Shown: piece after piece, positions 37,086-48,464 of the stretch
Layout of the letters: the number at the start of each line of letters is the position of its first letter
How positions within the stretch are numbered: position 1 is the first letter of the stretch
Origin: Torymus aiolomorphi
Taxonomy: Eukaryota > Arthropoda > Insecta > Hymenoptera > Torymidae
Length of the DNA stretch: 64,000 nt
NCBI GenBank assembly: GCA_036365515.1
Contig: CM070873.1
Span: 262,801,575 to 262,865,574 of the forward strand
Direction: 5' to 3'
Made by a program: the position numbers and the translations under genes
The notes under the pieces: model-generated
The model's database searches: none
Told to the model about the DNA's origin: nothing
What the model saw: only the letters and a program-made list of their open reading frames with translations

Positions 37086-37840
37086 TCCGAAATTGCAATA
37101 CCTCGGCTGTTTCTGGGGGAAAAGGAGTGCCGCTATTTTATTTGACGGCGGAGAGATAGTGAGAGAGAGGATCCCTACACGTATTCTCGAGCTAACCGCG
37201 CCCGCTCGCTCGCGCCGGGAAAAAGATACGAGAGATGAGATGAGAGAACGAAGGCTATGTCGGTGTGCGCAAGCGCGTTGATGTGTGTGCCGGCATGTGT
37301 GTGCGTCTGAGGCGCGTTGCATAAAAAAGCCGAGGGAGAGAGGGAGAAGACAGGCCGAGGCTATAGAGCCTGAAAGTGCCGAGGATAGAGAGGCCGAGAG
37401 GGAGTGAGAGGGAGAGAGTTAAAGTAGAACACGAAAAAAGTCCGTCTATCATGGTCACTTAGAAGCTGTGCAGGAAATAGCGAATAACCGAGTTTCGAGC
37501 TGCGCGCACATGCGCCCTTCTCTCCCAAAAGTGTTACATTTCAAATATCTTTTTTCGCTTTTAGCTCTCAGATAACATCGTTTTGTTTATTATCTCAGTC
37601 TGCCCTTTTTCCACGAGCCTTTGCATACACAGGCACGCACGCATGCGCGCACATGCGCAGCCGTTGCCGTCGCCTCGTTATTTATGTTTAATTCACGAGA
37701 AAATACATACCATCCCTCTATAGGCGGCGGTGGCCCTTCATTCGATGCACGCTTTCATTCTCGCTCGACATATCTCCAGCACATTTTTTCTCTCCCAATG
37801 TATTCTCTCCCAACTATGTTTTCGTTTCTCCCTCACTACC

Positions 37841-37842
<2 letters not shown>

Positions 37843-37908
<66 letters not shown>
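37843..37908. repeat. (CT)n microsatellite
   Basis: A pure CT tract of about 65 bp. Confidence 0.95.
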
Positions 37909-37911
<3 letters not shown>

Positions 37912-38236
37912 TAAAAATATATTCCGAGCACAGCAATTTACCCAAATGTTTTTATCCGGCAATTCGAGGTTCGAGAGATAAAACGCGAGAGAACTGCCGT
38001 CCTTCAAAAGCCGAGCTAAAGCACACACTGGCTTTAAACGCTCGCGAGTTTATTTCGTTATAATAAGTAATGTCGAGCTGTGAAATTAAGTTAAGAGCTG
38101 CTGCTGCTGCTGCTCTTTACCACTACAGCGCCAGGCACAGGAAGCGAGTCGTCCTTTGACGCAGTTATCCGCGCGCGATCGACAATGCGCACTTCGTGGC
38201 GCCGTACGCGGGAAATGTTTCCGACTCTTCTGTACT

Positions 38237-38459
<223 letters not shown>

Positions 38460-38748
38460 CGACCTTTTGGTCGTCCGAGCGCGAAGAAGCAATTTCTCTA
38501 CAAGAGGATCGCACAGCCTGCTCGCGCGCTTCCAGCGAAGGAGCGTCGCGCGCGTGCGCGCGTTGAGAAGCTCAAAGGACGCATATTTCCTTCAGCTTCT
38601 CTCCTCCCGTCGTCCCTTTGCTGCGGAGTCTGGCGCCGCTACTCGAAATACCCTTTTTCCGAAAAACGAGCTTTTAAAGTATAAAAATATTTTTTTAAAT
38701 CGGGAAATATGCTTAATATCATTCGTGTATCACAGGATCAGCTTGACT

Positions 38749-38970
38749 ATGTTCATCCGAGCCATGACGCGCCAGTATAGTGGATACAAAGAAGGTGCGC
38801 GCGAGGAAGAACCTGCGCCTATGACTCGTGTTTATACATTTCGAAAACTCGATGAAGAAACGTTCAACTATTTAATATCGTATTTGCGTTGGAACATGTG
38901 TTACGAATTAAATACTTTGAATTCCAAGATTCGTTTTTCTCCAAACGATAAATATTTGTCATTCGAGTAG
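38749..38970 (+). CDS. Unassigned small open frame of 73 codons (weak candidate)
   Basis: I do not recognise this. The frame starts at an ATG (MFIRAMTRQY) and stops at TAG. Its residues are balanced, with acidic, aromatic and hydrophobic positions (for instance LDEETFNYLISYL at residues 34-46), unlike the Arg/Ser-rich noise around it. No signal peptide, membrane segment or catalytic motif is visible. A CAG preceded by weak pyrimidines lies just upstream at about 38734, so an internal exon is possible. No promoter, poly(A) signal or second exon could be linked to it. It may be an exon, a small gene, a decayed element fragment or chance; chance is most likely. Confidence 0.15.
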   Translation: MFIRAMTRQYSGYKEGAREEEPAPMTRVYTFRKLDEETFNYLISYLRWNMCYELNTLNSKIRFSPNDKYLSFE

Positions 38971-40445
38971 TGAAGCATATAATGGTCGCTTTCGCTTTTG
39001 CGTGACTTGAGCTTCTTTCCCCGGTTTTTGCGCCAAAGTCTTAAAGAATTTTTACGTTCGACTGGTTTTATGTTCATATTTAGAGGGTTTATTTTCACTG
39101 GCCTTCTCTGTAGAAAACAACCGATGTCGAAGGGAAATCGATATAGGAAAAGAGAATATCCTAAGCTGGAATTGAACGCTCGAAAACAAACATATTTTCT
39201 GCTCCTCTCTCCTCCCGGTGCAAGCCACTGTATTTCTCTGACGCGGCACTGAGAAGTTAAAACGTAAATAATACTAATTGCACAGTTAATTGAAATTGAT
39301 GTTGCGCGAAAGTTTGAACTGCACACGCGAAAAAATCCGGTCAAAAGAATAAAGCTCAATTAAGGTCGGCACCCGCGTAAAAGGGAGTAGATAATTAAAA
39401 GTAAATTTGGTAGTGGATAAAGGAGAGGGTCGGGTATAGGGTATGTGTCTGAGGAAGAGCGAGTAGAAAGAGTGAGAAAGGCGGACGAGAGAGCTTTTTC
39501 CGGGCTAAGAGAGTACCGATGTAAGATTTCGGTAAACAGCGCGCGCGCGCGCGCAGGTTGGTATACATCTATCTCGCTCGGGCCTTAAGAAGAAGAATTC
39601 TTCTCGACTCTCTTCTTCTTCGTGTGCTTCTCTTGCGCCAGAGTAGGCTGCTGTCGGACGGGAAGGGCTCTTTATACTCGCGAGCATCGCATGTAATTCC
39701 GAAATTGGCCAAAGGAGAATTTTCAAGGAGCGGGATCAGGAGAGCATGTAATCTTGAGAGAGAGAGAGAGGGGGAGAGAGAGAAAGATAACAGCTCGTCG
39801 CCGGTTAACTTCAAAGCTCGCACGCGCACCGTGCAAAAAAGTGCGCCTAGTTAACGAGGAAAGCGCGAGCACGCGGCGTTATGTGAGGAAAAACCAAGAG
39901 AGAGAACAAGTGCGAGTCGTGGCAAAAAGAGAGAGGAGAGAAAAAGCTAAGTAGGAAAGTTAGTGGCGAAAAAGGGTGCATGGCGATAAGGCTGCTTTCT
40001 CGGTGGAGTCCCGGCCCTTAGCTCGAGTTTATGAAAGACACAGCATAGGTGTGTGTGAGTGTGTGCGTGGGCGCCGCCGCACGTGTACGACTGCCGAGGA
40101 GCTAGCGCGAGAACCTAAGCCGGGCTGGGCTAAATTATGAGGGGGATAATACCGGGATCTCCTTATGCCAGAAGATATGCCCAACTGGGCGCACACCTGC
40201 TCTTGAAGTCACCTTTTATACATCCGCGACTGGCGTTTTACCGAATTCTCCTACTCTCTTTCCCCCTCTGTCTCTCTCTCTCCCTCTTGCAAACAGCCAG
40301 CCAGGGTACGATGCAGCTGGCTTAGTTTTAGAGCCCAGCATTTTTCATCGAAATTCCCTAACAGCCGCACGCGCGCGGGCGCCCATAGCAGTAACGGAGA
40401 ACGGAAATTTTTACGGCCGACGCTTGCCGAGCACCTGATGTATAC

Positions 40446-40500
40446 GCAGCAGCGGCAGCAGCAGCGGCAGCAGCAGCGGCAGCAGCAGCGGCAGCAGCAG
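40446..40500. repeat. 12-bp repeat CGGCAGCAGCAG
   Basis: Four to five copies of a dodecamer built from CAG triplets with one CGG per unit. In the plus strand it reads as a Gln/Arg- or Ala-rich stretch depending on frame, and in the minus strand as Ala or Cys repeats. No flanking open frame is convincing, so it is treated as a minisatellite. Confidence 0.85.
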
Positions 40501-41781
40501 CTCGCGCTTGTTTGTAGTCTGTCGTCTGTGAACTTTCGCATCGATCCTCGATTCCGTTCACTCGACTGACGCTTCCAGCTTCCCCTTTCCCCATCCCGTG
40601 CACCGACCTACACCGCCAGACGACGGCATTTCGACTCACCGCCGCGCTGAAACGTGCTCATCACTTTTCAGATTTATATCAAAGTTGCATTTTCTCGAGA
40701 ATTCGCCCTCTCTCCCTTTCGGTGAGAGAGAAAGGTATGGTGGATTTCTTTTTTTATTTCGAGCTGGTAACAAACGAGGATATTTATGACACGCCGGGCT
40801 TTGCGCATGCATAGCTCCGCAGGCTTGACAAAAAAAATTGATTTACGCGCCCCTGGAGATTGTTGAAAAACGCGTCGCGCGCGTGAAATTTCGAATTGCC
40901 TGCGCGAGGCTAGATTCGTGTACTACTACTTTCCGATATTTCCGTGCTACAGTATATCGATGCTGTGCAAACTTTTGCGCTTCCAAGTTTTTTTCCCGCA
41001 TAGTACACTCTGCGTAGTTGCTATTCAACGAAATTGCAATTGAAATAAGCGCATTAAGCCCCGGCAAATTAATTACTCAAATTATACAACATACTATTTC
41101 CATTAGAGCACACTTTAACCCGGCAAAATTCTCTGGCATAGAGAATTGAATTTGATTTACAATCCATCCACATTTTCCCCGCCGCATACGTCGCGGATTT
41201 ATCGACCGCGACCGCGATTTTAATAACAATCATTGTTATTTATGAACTGACAATATTGAGCATTAGCTTTGACGGCCGCGCACGCACGCACGCACTCGCG
41301 CACGTCCCGGCTTTCTTTGGCTAACCTACATGAAATGAGTGCGCACATGTTGGGATGCTGTTGCCGAGCGCGGGGGATTAGGCATATCGTAAATAGACAA
41401 TATTATTTAAATTAATATAACGCGGGGAGTTTCGAGCGCGTGGGGGAAATCGTTTTTGTGACGACGCGAGCTCCGGTCAAATGAATTGGCGTAAGTGATG
41501 AAAGGCTATTGTTCGCGCAGGAGTTATTTGCCCGAAACAGTCTATTTAAATGGCAATCACCATTGCGCTGCGATTGTCCAGAGTTACATGCACTCGCGGT
41601 TCACTATGATGCACAGGCTCTCTTCTCTCTCCCTCTTTCCCTTTTGTTTTATGCCTTTTGTAACTGTTGCCAGAAAGTAATTTACACAATGCTGTATTTC
41701 ATTCATTTTTATCCTGCGAGCGTTCAGCACCAGTAATATTCTATTCTTATTTTTCATATCAGCTCTATTTGGGCTTTTCAT

Positions 41782-41812
41782 TATTAAAAAAGGGCAATCC
41801 CTTTTTTTAATA
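41782..41812. repeat. AT-rich hairpin with four-base loop
   Basis: TATTAAAAAAGGG and its inverted copy CCCTTTTTTTAATA flank CAAT. The right arm ends in a T7 run, superficially like an intrinsic terminator; that is not meaningful in nuclear DNA of an animal. Confidence 0.65.
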
Positions 41813-42669
41813 TACAGAGGACGTACTCTTCTTTTTTTTTTATTTTTCAAACGGTAAAAATATTTTAAAATTCATTAAACATCCACGTAATGCATCCATG
41901 TCTAGATAATTTATTTTTATACCAAAATTTCAATAAATGATATGCAAAATTTATTCATGATTCCAAGAAAATTTTGCCTCTTTAGTTCAATATTTTTCAA
42001 TAATAAAAAAAAATATTAGCAATAAATTCAATTTCGCTTTTTATTGCGTATACCTAACATTTATTAAATATTAGGCTTCAACTCGTCCACTTATGGCGTA
42101 TCTCATACAAAAGTGAATAATAAATAGCCCCAACCGTCGTCGTCCACGAAAAAAATTCGATTTGTCGGTGCAACGGGAGCGGAATCCACAGCGGAGGTTA
42201 GAGGCAGAACGTAGAAAGGGAACTAGCGCGGGGGTGGCTGACAGACGCAAACACTCTGATCAATTACGCGCAGCCACCATCGCGTGATTACCTGGCCCGC
42301 CAGACGCGAAATCGTCGGCCGTATAAATCACTCGACGGCTCGCCATCACCACTACGACCACCACCACCACCACCGCTGACAACGATGCGTGTGCAGCGCG
42401 CGGGCGGCGACGACGTCGTCGTCGACGAGCTCGTTCACGGTTCATGTCTCCTCGGGCCGTATGTGCACGTACGTGTAATCGGACGTCGACGAAGTGCAGA
42501 TAATACGCTTGCATATATACCTGTGCGTATGTTGAGGGGTTCTTCGCTGTGCTTTCGGTTTGGAATTTTTGCTTCTCACGTAAACAAGGTTGGAGATGTT
42601 TCTTCTGTAGATGCGTATTGTTACGTATTATGAGAGGACGATACAGTGAATGAAATGAATAAGTCGCGT

Positions 42670-42675
42670 AAAAAA
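42670..42675 (-). terminator. Pol III-type T6 terminator after the tRNA-like sequence
   Basis: Six T residues on the minus strand, starting three bases after the last tRNA-like base. RNA polymerase III stops at runs of four or more T. Its placement supports the idea that the tRNA-like unit was once transcribed, or still is. Confidence 0.45.
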
Positions 42676-42677
42676 TA

Positions 42678-42749
42678 TGCGACGTGCGGAATTCGAACAC
42701 ATAGACTCGAGGTTTGTAGTCCCGCGCTCTACCACTGAGCTAACGCCGC
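42678..42749 (-). tRNA. tRNA-like sequence, Cys(ACA) by anticodon, probably a pseudogene or SINE head
   Basis: Read on the minus strand this 72-nt sequence folds as a cloverleaf. The 7-bp acceptor stem GCGGCGU/ACGUCGC is fully paired (one G-U), and the 4-bp D stem GCUC/GAGC encloses loop AGUGGUA. The anticodon arm has loop CUACAAA, giving anticodon ACA, with one A-C mismatch at the closing pair. The T loop UUCGAAU is canonical but its stem pairs poorly, with two mismatches and two wobbles. Internal promoter boxes are recognisable (TAGCTCAGTGG and GTTCGAATTC). A T6 run lies immediately downstream on the minus strand (42670-42675), a pol III-type terminator. ACA anticodons are not normally used for cysteine in animals, and with the weak T stem this suggests a decayed copy or a tRNA-derived repeat. 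Confidence 0.5.
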
Positions 42750-42779
42750 GATACTTGCTCGAGAGCATCGCGAGCGTCT

Positions 42780-43410
42780 TGTTTTTATCTTGAAGTGGAC
42801 GCGTCAGGGCTCGGATGACGGTCAAGCTGAGCCCATGACAGCATATAAGCAGAGGCATTTCAACAGTTCAAATGACTTTTTACGGGGAGTAGAACTGATA
42901 AGGCTTCGTGGCTTGCCTTGTTATTGTTATCTCCATTTAATTAGGAGATTTTAAATTTTACCCAACATTTGTCTGTGAAATAATTTTATAATAAATGTTA
43001 TGGGTGAATACCCGGCCAAGTATGCAGTTTTGAGGAACGAAGCGAGTATGTTCGACACACCCAGAACGTGGAGCATCGACAAGACTCAAGCTATGAAGAA
43101 ATATTCGTTACACCAGATAAAGTGCTGACGCTCTGGCACAATGATTGTCAGTCAAGGAAATCAATCATGCGATCAACAAAAGTGCTGATAACCCGCACCA
43201 GCAGTTGCAGAAGAATTAGCTCCACGTATGACAGGAAGAAGAAGGGGGTCCGGCTGGTCGGAGTTAAATACGACCGGACGACAGAAGAACGACGCCAAAA
43301 AGAGAGTAGAGAGGGATCTGGACGAACGAGAAACAGGACGCGGAGAGACCACGCAGCGACCCACGAAGAAGACTACAACTACGAGCAACCGCGCCGCGAG
43401 TAGGGCTTGA
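42780..43410 (+). other. Possible retroelement remnant (TATA box, AATAAA, open frame)
   Basis: A TATA-like CATATAAGC lies at 42842-42850. About 150 bp downstream is AATAAA at 42990-42995, followed by a GT-rich stretch, the spacing expected of a compact LTR. An open frame follows from 43008 to 43403 without an ATG near its start. It has a mixed N-terminal half (DSSYEEIFVTPDKVLTLW) and a very basic Arg/Lys/Glu-rich C-terminal half, reminiscent of a Gag-like fragment but with no zinc knuckle or protease motif. It ends just before a CT tract and the foldback element at 43450. No second LTR, target duplication or primer-binding site was identified. Treat as a low-confidence inference. Confidence 0.2.
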
Positions 43411-43449
43411 TATCTCTCTCTCTCTCTCTTGTACTAAGTATTTAACACA

Positions 43450-44423
43450 CCCGCGAAAAAATTGAAAGTATGGGCAATATATTTCATATATGTTGGATAT
43501 ACAAATTAGCAATATATTACAAATATACTAGCTATGCGATTGCCAATATATTATTAACATGTCTGCGATTGTACATCTTCCAATATATTACTCATATATT
43601 GACAGTACAAAATGTATATGAATAAATTTCAAAACGTATTACGAATAAGTATAGCCGGAATAGAGTGTCGCTACTTCAATAAGTTTTTTTATATAATACA
43701 AAATCAAAATTATTTCACGCAAATATTGCGGAAATTTTTGAGACCCTATTGTACATTAGTACAAGAGGGGATAACAAAAACAAGGCAAGCCTTGTATTTC
43801 GAACTCTTCGTAAAGAGTCGTTCGAACGGATGAATTACACGGCTTATATACTCTCGGTCTTCCAATGCGTTTAAAGGAGCCACTGCCGGCGCGCCGCATA
43901 GCGGTGGCAAACGGAAACTTTTGATGGGCGGCGCTCGATAAGCAAGCTTCAGCTATTTATCCGCTATGCGGCGCGCTGGTAGTGACTTCTTTAAACGCAT
44001 TGGAAGGCCGAGAGTATATAAGCCGTGTAATTCATCCGTTCGAACGACTCTTTACGAAGAGTTCGAAATACAAGGCTTGCCTTGTTTTTGTTATCCCCTC
44101 TTGTACTAATCTACATTCTACAATAGGGTCTCAAAAATTTCCGCAATATTTGCGTGAAATAATTTTGATTTTGTATTATATAAAAAAAACTTATTGAAGT
44201 AGCGACACTCTATTCCGGCTATATTTATTCGTAATACGTTTTGAAATTTATTCATATATATTTTATACTGCCAATATATGAGTAATATATTGGAGGATGT
44301 ACAATCGCAGATATGTTACTAATATATTGATAATCGCATAGCCAGTATATTTGTAATATATTGCTAATTTGTATATCCAACATATATGAAATATATTGCC
44401 CATACTTTCAATTTTTTCGCGGG
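43450..44423. mobile_element. Foldback element of 974 bp with arms of about 455 and 463 bp
   Basis: Left arm 43450-43904 and right arm 43961-44423 are reverse complements over almost their whole length, with scattered substitutions and small indels (for example around 44110-44125). Only 56 bp lie between them. The ends read CCCGCGAAAAAATTGAAAG inward. The outer 150 bp of each arm carries repeated CAATATATT-type boxes, and the inner ends share a GC-rich CCGCATAGCGG box. Mirror open frames in the two arms are a product of the symmetry. No transposase is encoded, so this is a long-arm MITE or foldback transposon, or a recent inverted duplication. No certain target duplication is visible; a CA dinucleotide flanks both ends. 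Confidence 0.9.
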
Positions 44424-44622
44424 CATATACAATTCTATTATATATGTGCCTTATATTTCATTGCACCATTCCATTACTGGAACGGCACGGAAAGCTGAAA
44501 TCCTCCACCCATTATAGTCGTGAAGAGCCTTCACATGTAACATGAAACAAAAATAATTTTTACACCACTCTAACCTCAAAATCATAACTTTAATATGATT
44601 ATTCGGCTCTCGTGGTGTAAAA

Positions 44623-44739
44623 TACGGTACGACACTGGTGCGTAAGGTGATTTTTACCGCATTCGACTTTTCGCACTCGCTTCGCTCGTGCGAAAAATGT
44701 CTCCTGCGGTAAATAATCACCTTCCATACCCGTATCGTA
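44623..44739. repeat. Imperfect palindrome of 117 bp
   Basis: Nested complementary segments can be followed inward: TACGGTACG with CGTATCGTA, then AAGGTGATTTTTACCGCA with TGCGGTAAATAATCACCTT, then TTTTCGCAC with GTGCGAAAA around a 12-nt loop. It lies 200 bp right of the large foldback element and could be a small hairpin MITE of its own. The outer limits are uncertain. Confidence 0.7.
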
Positions 44740-44889
44740 ATGTACTATTTTGAGGTGCTGAATTTTTACGCGAGTTTTACTTTAAAACTTTCATTAATAT
44801 TGAACTATTACCACTATATTGGCACTAGTTAGCGAGTTAGCCACTTGGTAACTATTGCAAACATGTGGCAGGATGAGGTTTGGCGCTCT

Positions 44890-44990
44890 ATTGCCGGTAT
44901 ATTGTCGATTGTTGCTGCAATATATTTGCAATATATTTGCAGTAACTATTGCCAATTGCATTGCAATATCTTAGCAATAGTTCATATTTT
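44890..44990. repeat. Cluster of GCAATATATTTG-type repeats
   Basis: Several short, partly overlapping copies of CAATATATT/GCAATA occur here. The same boxes occur in the outer parts of the foldback arms at 43450-44423, in both orientations. The cluster may be part of a related, older element or a simple degenerate AT repeat. Confidence 0.45.
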
Positions 44991-47720
44991 TGGTTAATGC
45001 CTGCGAGGATTATTGTCATTATTATTCGAGGACTCGCCCTCTTCTTTTTCTTTTTTTTGCGTATCTCGATCCTTCGAGCCTTCCAACATTATGGAAGGAC
45101 AAGTGAGCATATATTTCTTTTGTGTTCTCTCTCGTTTTTTGCGCGGTTTTTTCTTCTGTTCTTCAAGATGGATTTTTCTTTATCTCACGTCAGGATCATA
45201 AACGAGATATCAGCGACTTCTTGCATACAGAAGACGAAAGCCATTTATTATTAAGCCAACAAACTCGACGTGCAAATACAAACATAATATACAGCTTTTC
45301 AGCAGAGCAAATGCATGGAATATTGTTATGCACCGCATGTCGCTCGAAATTAGACGCATCTCGCGCGCTCTCATCGATGCTGAAGGATATTCGCTTACGG
45401 CATCTCGAATTCCTCGGCACGCTCCCTCTCACTCGGAGTTACGTGTCTCGGTCACGATATAAATTTCCCCGGATGTTCGCCGCAGCTGCACTGCATTCAT
45501 ATCGCTATACATCAAACGTCGCGCGCTCTAGCTGCGCGCGCGGCGCCTCGGTTTCCACTCTCCCTCGCGGACAAAATAGACAACTGTTAATCGAGAGCGT
45601 CGCTGCCGCCGCCTCTTTTCCAGGCTAGCGTCAACTGTATGCGCGAGAGGCTCTTCACGGCTTTTTAATGGCCCGGATTAACCGAATTTCTCGTTTATTT
45701 CGTATCGAAATGCTGGTAATTTATGCTTAGTGTGTGCGGGGGAAACCTGCTTTAATGTTAATGTACCGCCTTTCGAGATTAATTAATGTAAATGCAGGTG
45801 CCTAGTATAATGATGTAAATAGAATTCTGTTATTATGGAGGCATGTGACTTCGTGAAAGGATATATTAGTATTTATATTACCTTTGAAAAAGTTCCTTTA
45901 TTAGTTTACTTTCAGTACTATATTAAAAATTTTTTCTACAGCGCAACATCTCGTTCAATTTCAAAAGTGTCTTTTTGACTTTTTTATGTTGAAGTTAATT
46001 CATTCTGCAACCTTTCTAGCAAGTAATTTCATTTTCCCTTCGAAGCAAAGTGTAAAATTTTGCTCTCAACTAACACATTACCTTCAAAGTTACGTTTAGT
46101 TAACCTCATTTCGAACATTTAGTATTTCGGAGTCGTAGTTTTCCAAATGCGAAATGTAATTAATTCATACTATTAATATTGGAATATATATTTTGGCAAA
46201 CTTTACGCTACGCGATTATGCAAATAATCTAGTTTGAATAAACATTAAATTGGCAGAGCAACCGCAATGTAAACTATTGCCTTTATGCATAATACCGGAA
46301 TATGTAATACATTTCAATCCGACACTGCAGACAAAATCAGTCGATTATTAACGTTTAATTTGGCAGCGAGCCGGAGAGCTTCGGCAAAAACGCCTGCATC
46401 TCGTTGCCGGCAGTGCTTATTCGAAGACTGATACAAGCGTGCTCTTTTCCGATGGATTGAGACGGATAACAAGAAAACGTACCTCCAGTCGCGCGAGTCG
46501 CTGTGCATCAGCGCGCGGCAGTTTCGAATGAGCGTGTGCAGGGGAGTCGAAGGGAAACGTGAACTCGCTGCTCGCTGACAATCGAAAGCACGAATAATGG
46601 CAGCGAGCGGTTTTTGTCAGTTTTCGCTCGCTCTCTCGGGGATCGATTAGCCTCTCCTTCGTCGACGTCGTCGTCGTCGTCTCGTTGTCGCTTCGCTAAA
46701 GGCAGATGCGCCATAAATTTCACCTTCTCTCTTTCGCGGCGCACACGAGCTTTTCGGCGTCGGGAATTCAATTTTCTTTGTGACGAACGACCGCTGCCTG
46801 CGCCGCTATACCCGGCCGTGTCGTCGCACTTCCGGTCTCTCGCTCTCTCCCTCGCGCTTTTCTCGACGCCAGAGCACGAAGCTGCGCGTATACTCATCCG
46901 TCGCCTGGCTGCTTTTTTAGCTCGTGTAGCGGGGGCGCAAGCGCGCGGAGACATTAGCAAATCGAGGGTGAAACGTAAGCTTTTCGCTTCGACGACATTA
47001 GAGCCCCCGGCGACGGGCTTTTTTTGTTCGTCTCATTTGTTACCGTCGATGCGAGAAAGAGAGAGAGAGAAGAAGAGAGCAATGGCTTTCACCCCTGTAA
47101 ACATCCGGCCAGCGAGCTAAAAACTTTGAATTTTCACGCGCCAATGCATTCTGTCGGATAATTTGTCAATATTGGACGATTTCGAAACGCGAAAGTCGCG
47201 CGCGTGTAATGAAATGCGAGTTTGTTAAACGCTTGAAAATGTAAAATTGTAAAGAGTAATGAGAAAGACTCGAAAATGTAATATGATGCGGTCGCCGTGC
47301 GCAATATCGATTCGCACTTGTATCCGCTACGTGTATGATTGATACTTTTTTTTCATCACCTTAAACCCTTCGTTAAATGTCATCAGGGGAAAATACGAAA
47401 TTTCATGATTTTTCAATAAAGAAAATGTAACACGTAATGAAGAATATAAATGATATTTCATCATTGAAATAAATTTCCATAAATATGACTCGTGCATTAA
47501 TTATGATTCTCGATTTGACTTTTATTACAGCGCGCGTGGCAGCAGTGCCCTCAAAGAAAATAGATTATCGCACCATTCTTGCATAAAGCTTAATGCGTTC
47601 CCATAAATTCCCCCCACTCTCACTCGCCAGCTCCACTTTCCCGTCTGTCATTTATTTATCCAGCCCTTAAAAATCATGCTTGGTCCACAGATTTCCTGTG
47701 CACTGCGTAGCAGGGGATAT

Positions 47721-47721
<1 letters not shown>

Positions 47722-47761
<40 letters not shown>
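47722..47761. repeat. (CT)n microsatellite
   Basis: A pure CT tract of about 40 bp. Confidence 0.95.
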
Positions 47762-47763
<2 letters not shown>

Positions 47764-48256
47764 GATGCTGAGCATTTATGCAAATTAGCGATTCGCTTTA
47801 TCGGAAGTGATCGATAATCGCGCTCGAATTACTTTCAGGCCGGCGCGCATTACTTACCCAGGCCTAATGCCACATAGCAGCAGCAGCCCCCGTCAGCAGC
47901 CGCGCCGCCATCAAGTAGCTAGAGCTCAAAGGATTAATAATACTCAGTCAATAAACTTGTTAATAACTTGAATCAATATCCAGCTCTCTGTTCTCGTGCG
48001 CGCGTATATATCGAACCACCCCGACAGCCCGAAGTGCAGAGCGCGCGAGCGTGAGCGAGCGCGGCGTCACGTAACCCCCAAGTATAGAGCGAGTCCTTTG
48101 TGGCTAGACCAACGTGATCCGAGGCCTCTCCCCCTCGCAGCCGTGATCCGAGGCCCTCCCCCCTTCCCCTAGCCCTCTCCACATCCGCCACTCTCTCGCT
48201 CTTCCCGTCGTCGCTACACCCCTGTCGGACCATCGAATTAGGACGTGCCGGCTCGG

Positions 48257-48259
<3 letters not shown>

Positions 48260-48316
<57 letters not shown>
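48260..48316. repeat. (GT)n microsatellite
   Basis: A pure GT tract of about 56 bp, 77 bp before a GA tract. Confidence 0.95.
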
Positions 48317-48325
<9 letters not shown>

Positions 48326-48390
48326 GGAGCGCCTGTTTGCGCGTGTATACAGACTCGAGACGATGGTGACGGAGCACGCGGAGCACGAGA

Positions 48391-48393
<3 letters not shown>

Positions 48394-48462
<69 letters not shown>
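48394..48462. repeat. (GA)n microsatellite
   Basis: A pure GA tract of about 68 bp. Confidence 0.95.

Positions 48463-48464
<2 letters not shown>

Noticed and set aside
36227..37322. Two minus-strand frames of more than 200 codons
   Set aside because: Their central parts are SLSLSL runs from GA/CT tracts, and the flanks are Arg/Ser-rich with no recognisable domain.
38728..38752. TATCACAG followed by AGCTTG, resembling the seed of the miR-2/13 family
   Set aside because: The rest of the mature sequence does not match, and no complementary arm is present upstream.
43612..44197. Two frames of 71-73 codons in the foldback arms
   Set aside because: They are mirror images created by the inverted repeat and do not encode a recognisable protein.
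45122..45628. 168-codon plus-strand frame
   Set aside because: It has mixed composition but no domain, no Kozak-like start, no splice or poly(A) context, and turns Arg/Ser/Ala-rich where the DNA becomes GC-rich.
46508..47120. Overlapping frames of 150 and 168 codons on opposite strands
   Set aside because: Strongly overlapping antisense frames in GC-rich DNA with low-complexity acidic or basic runs; typical chance frames.
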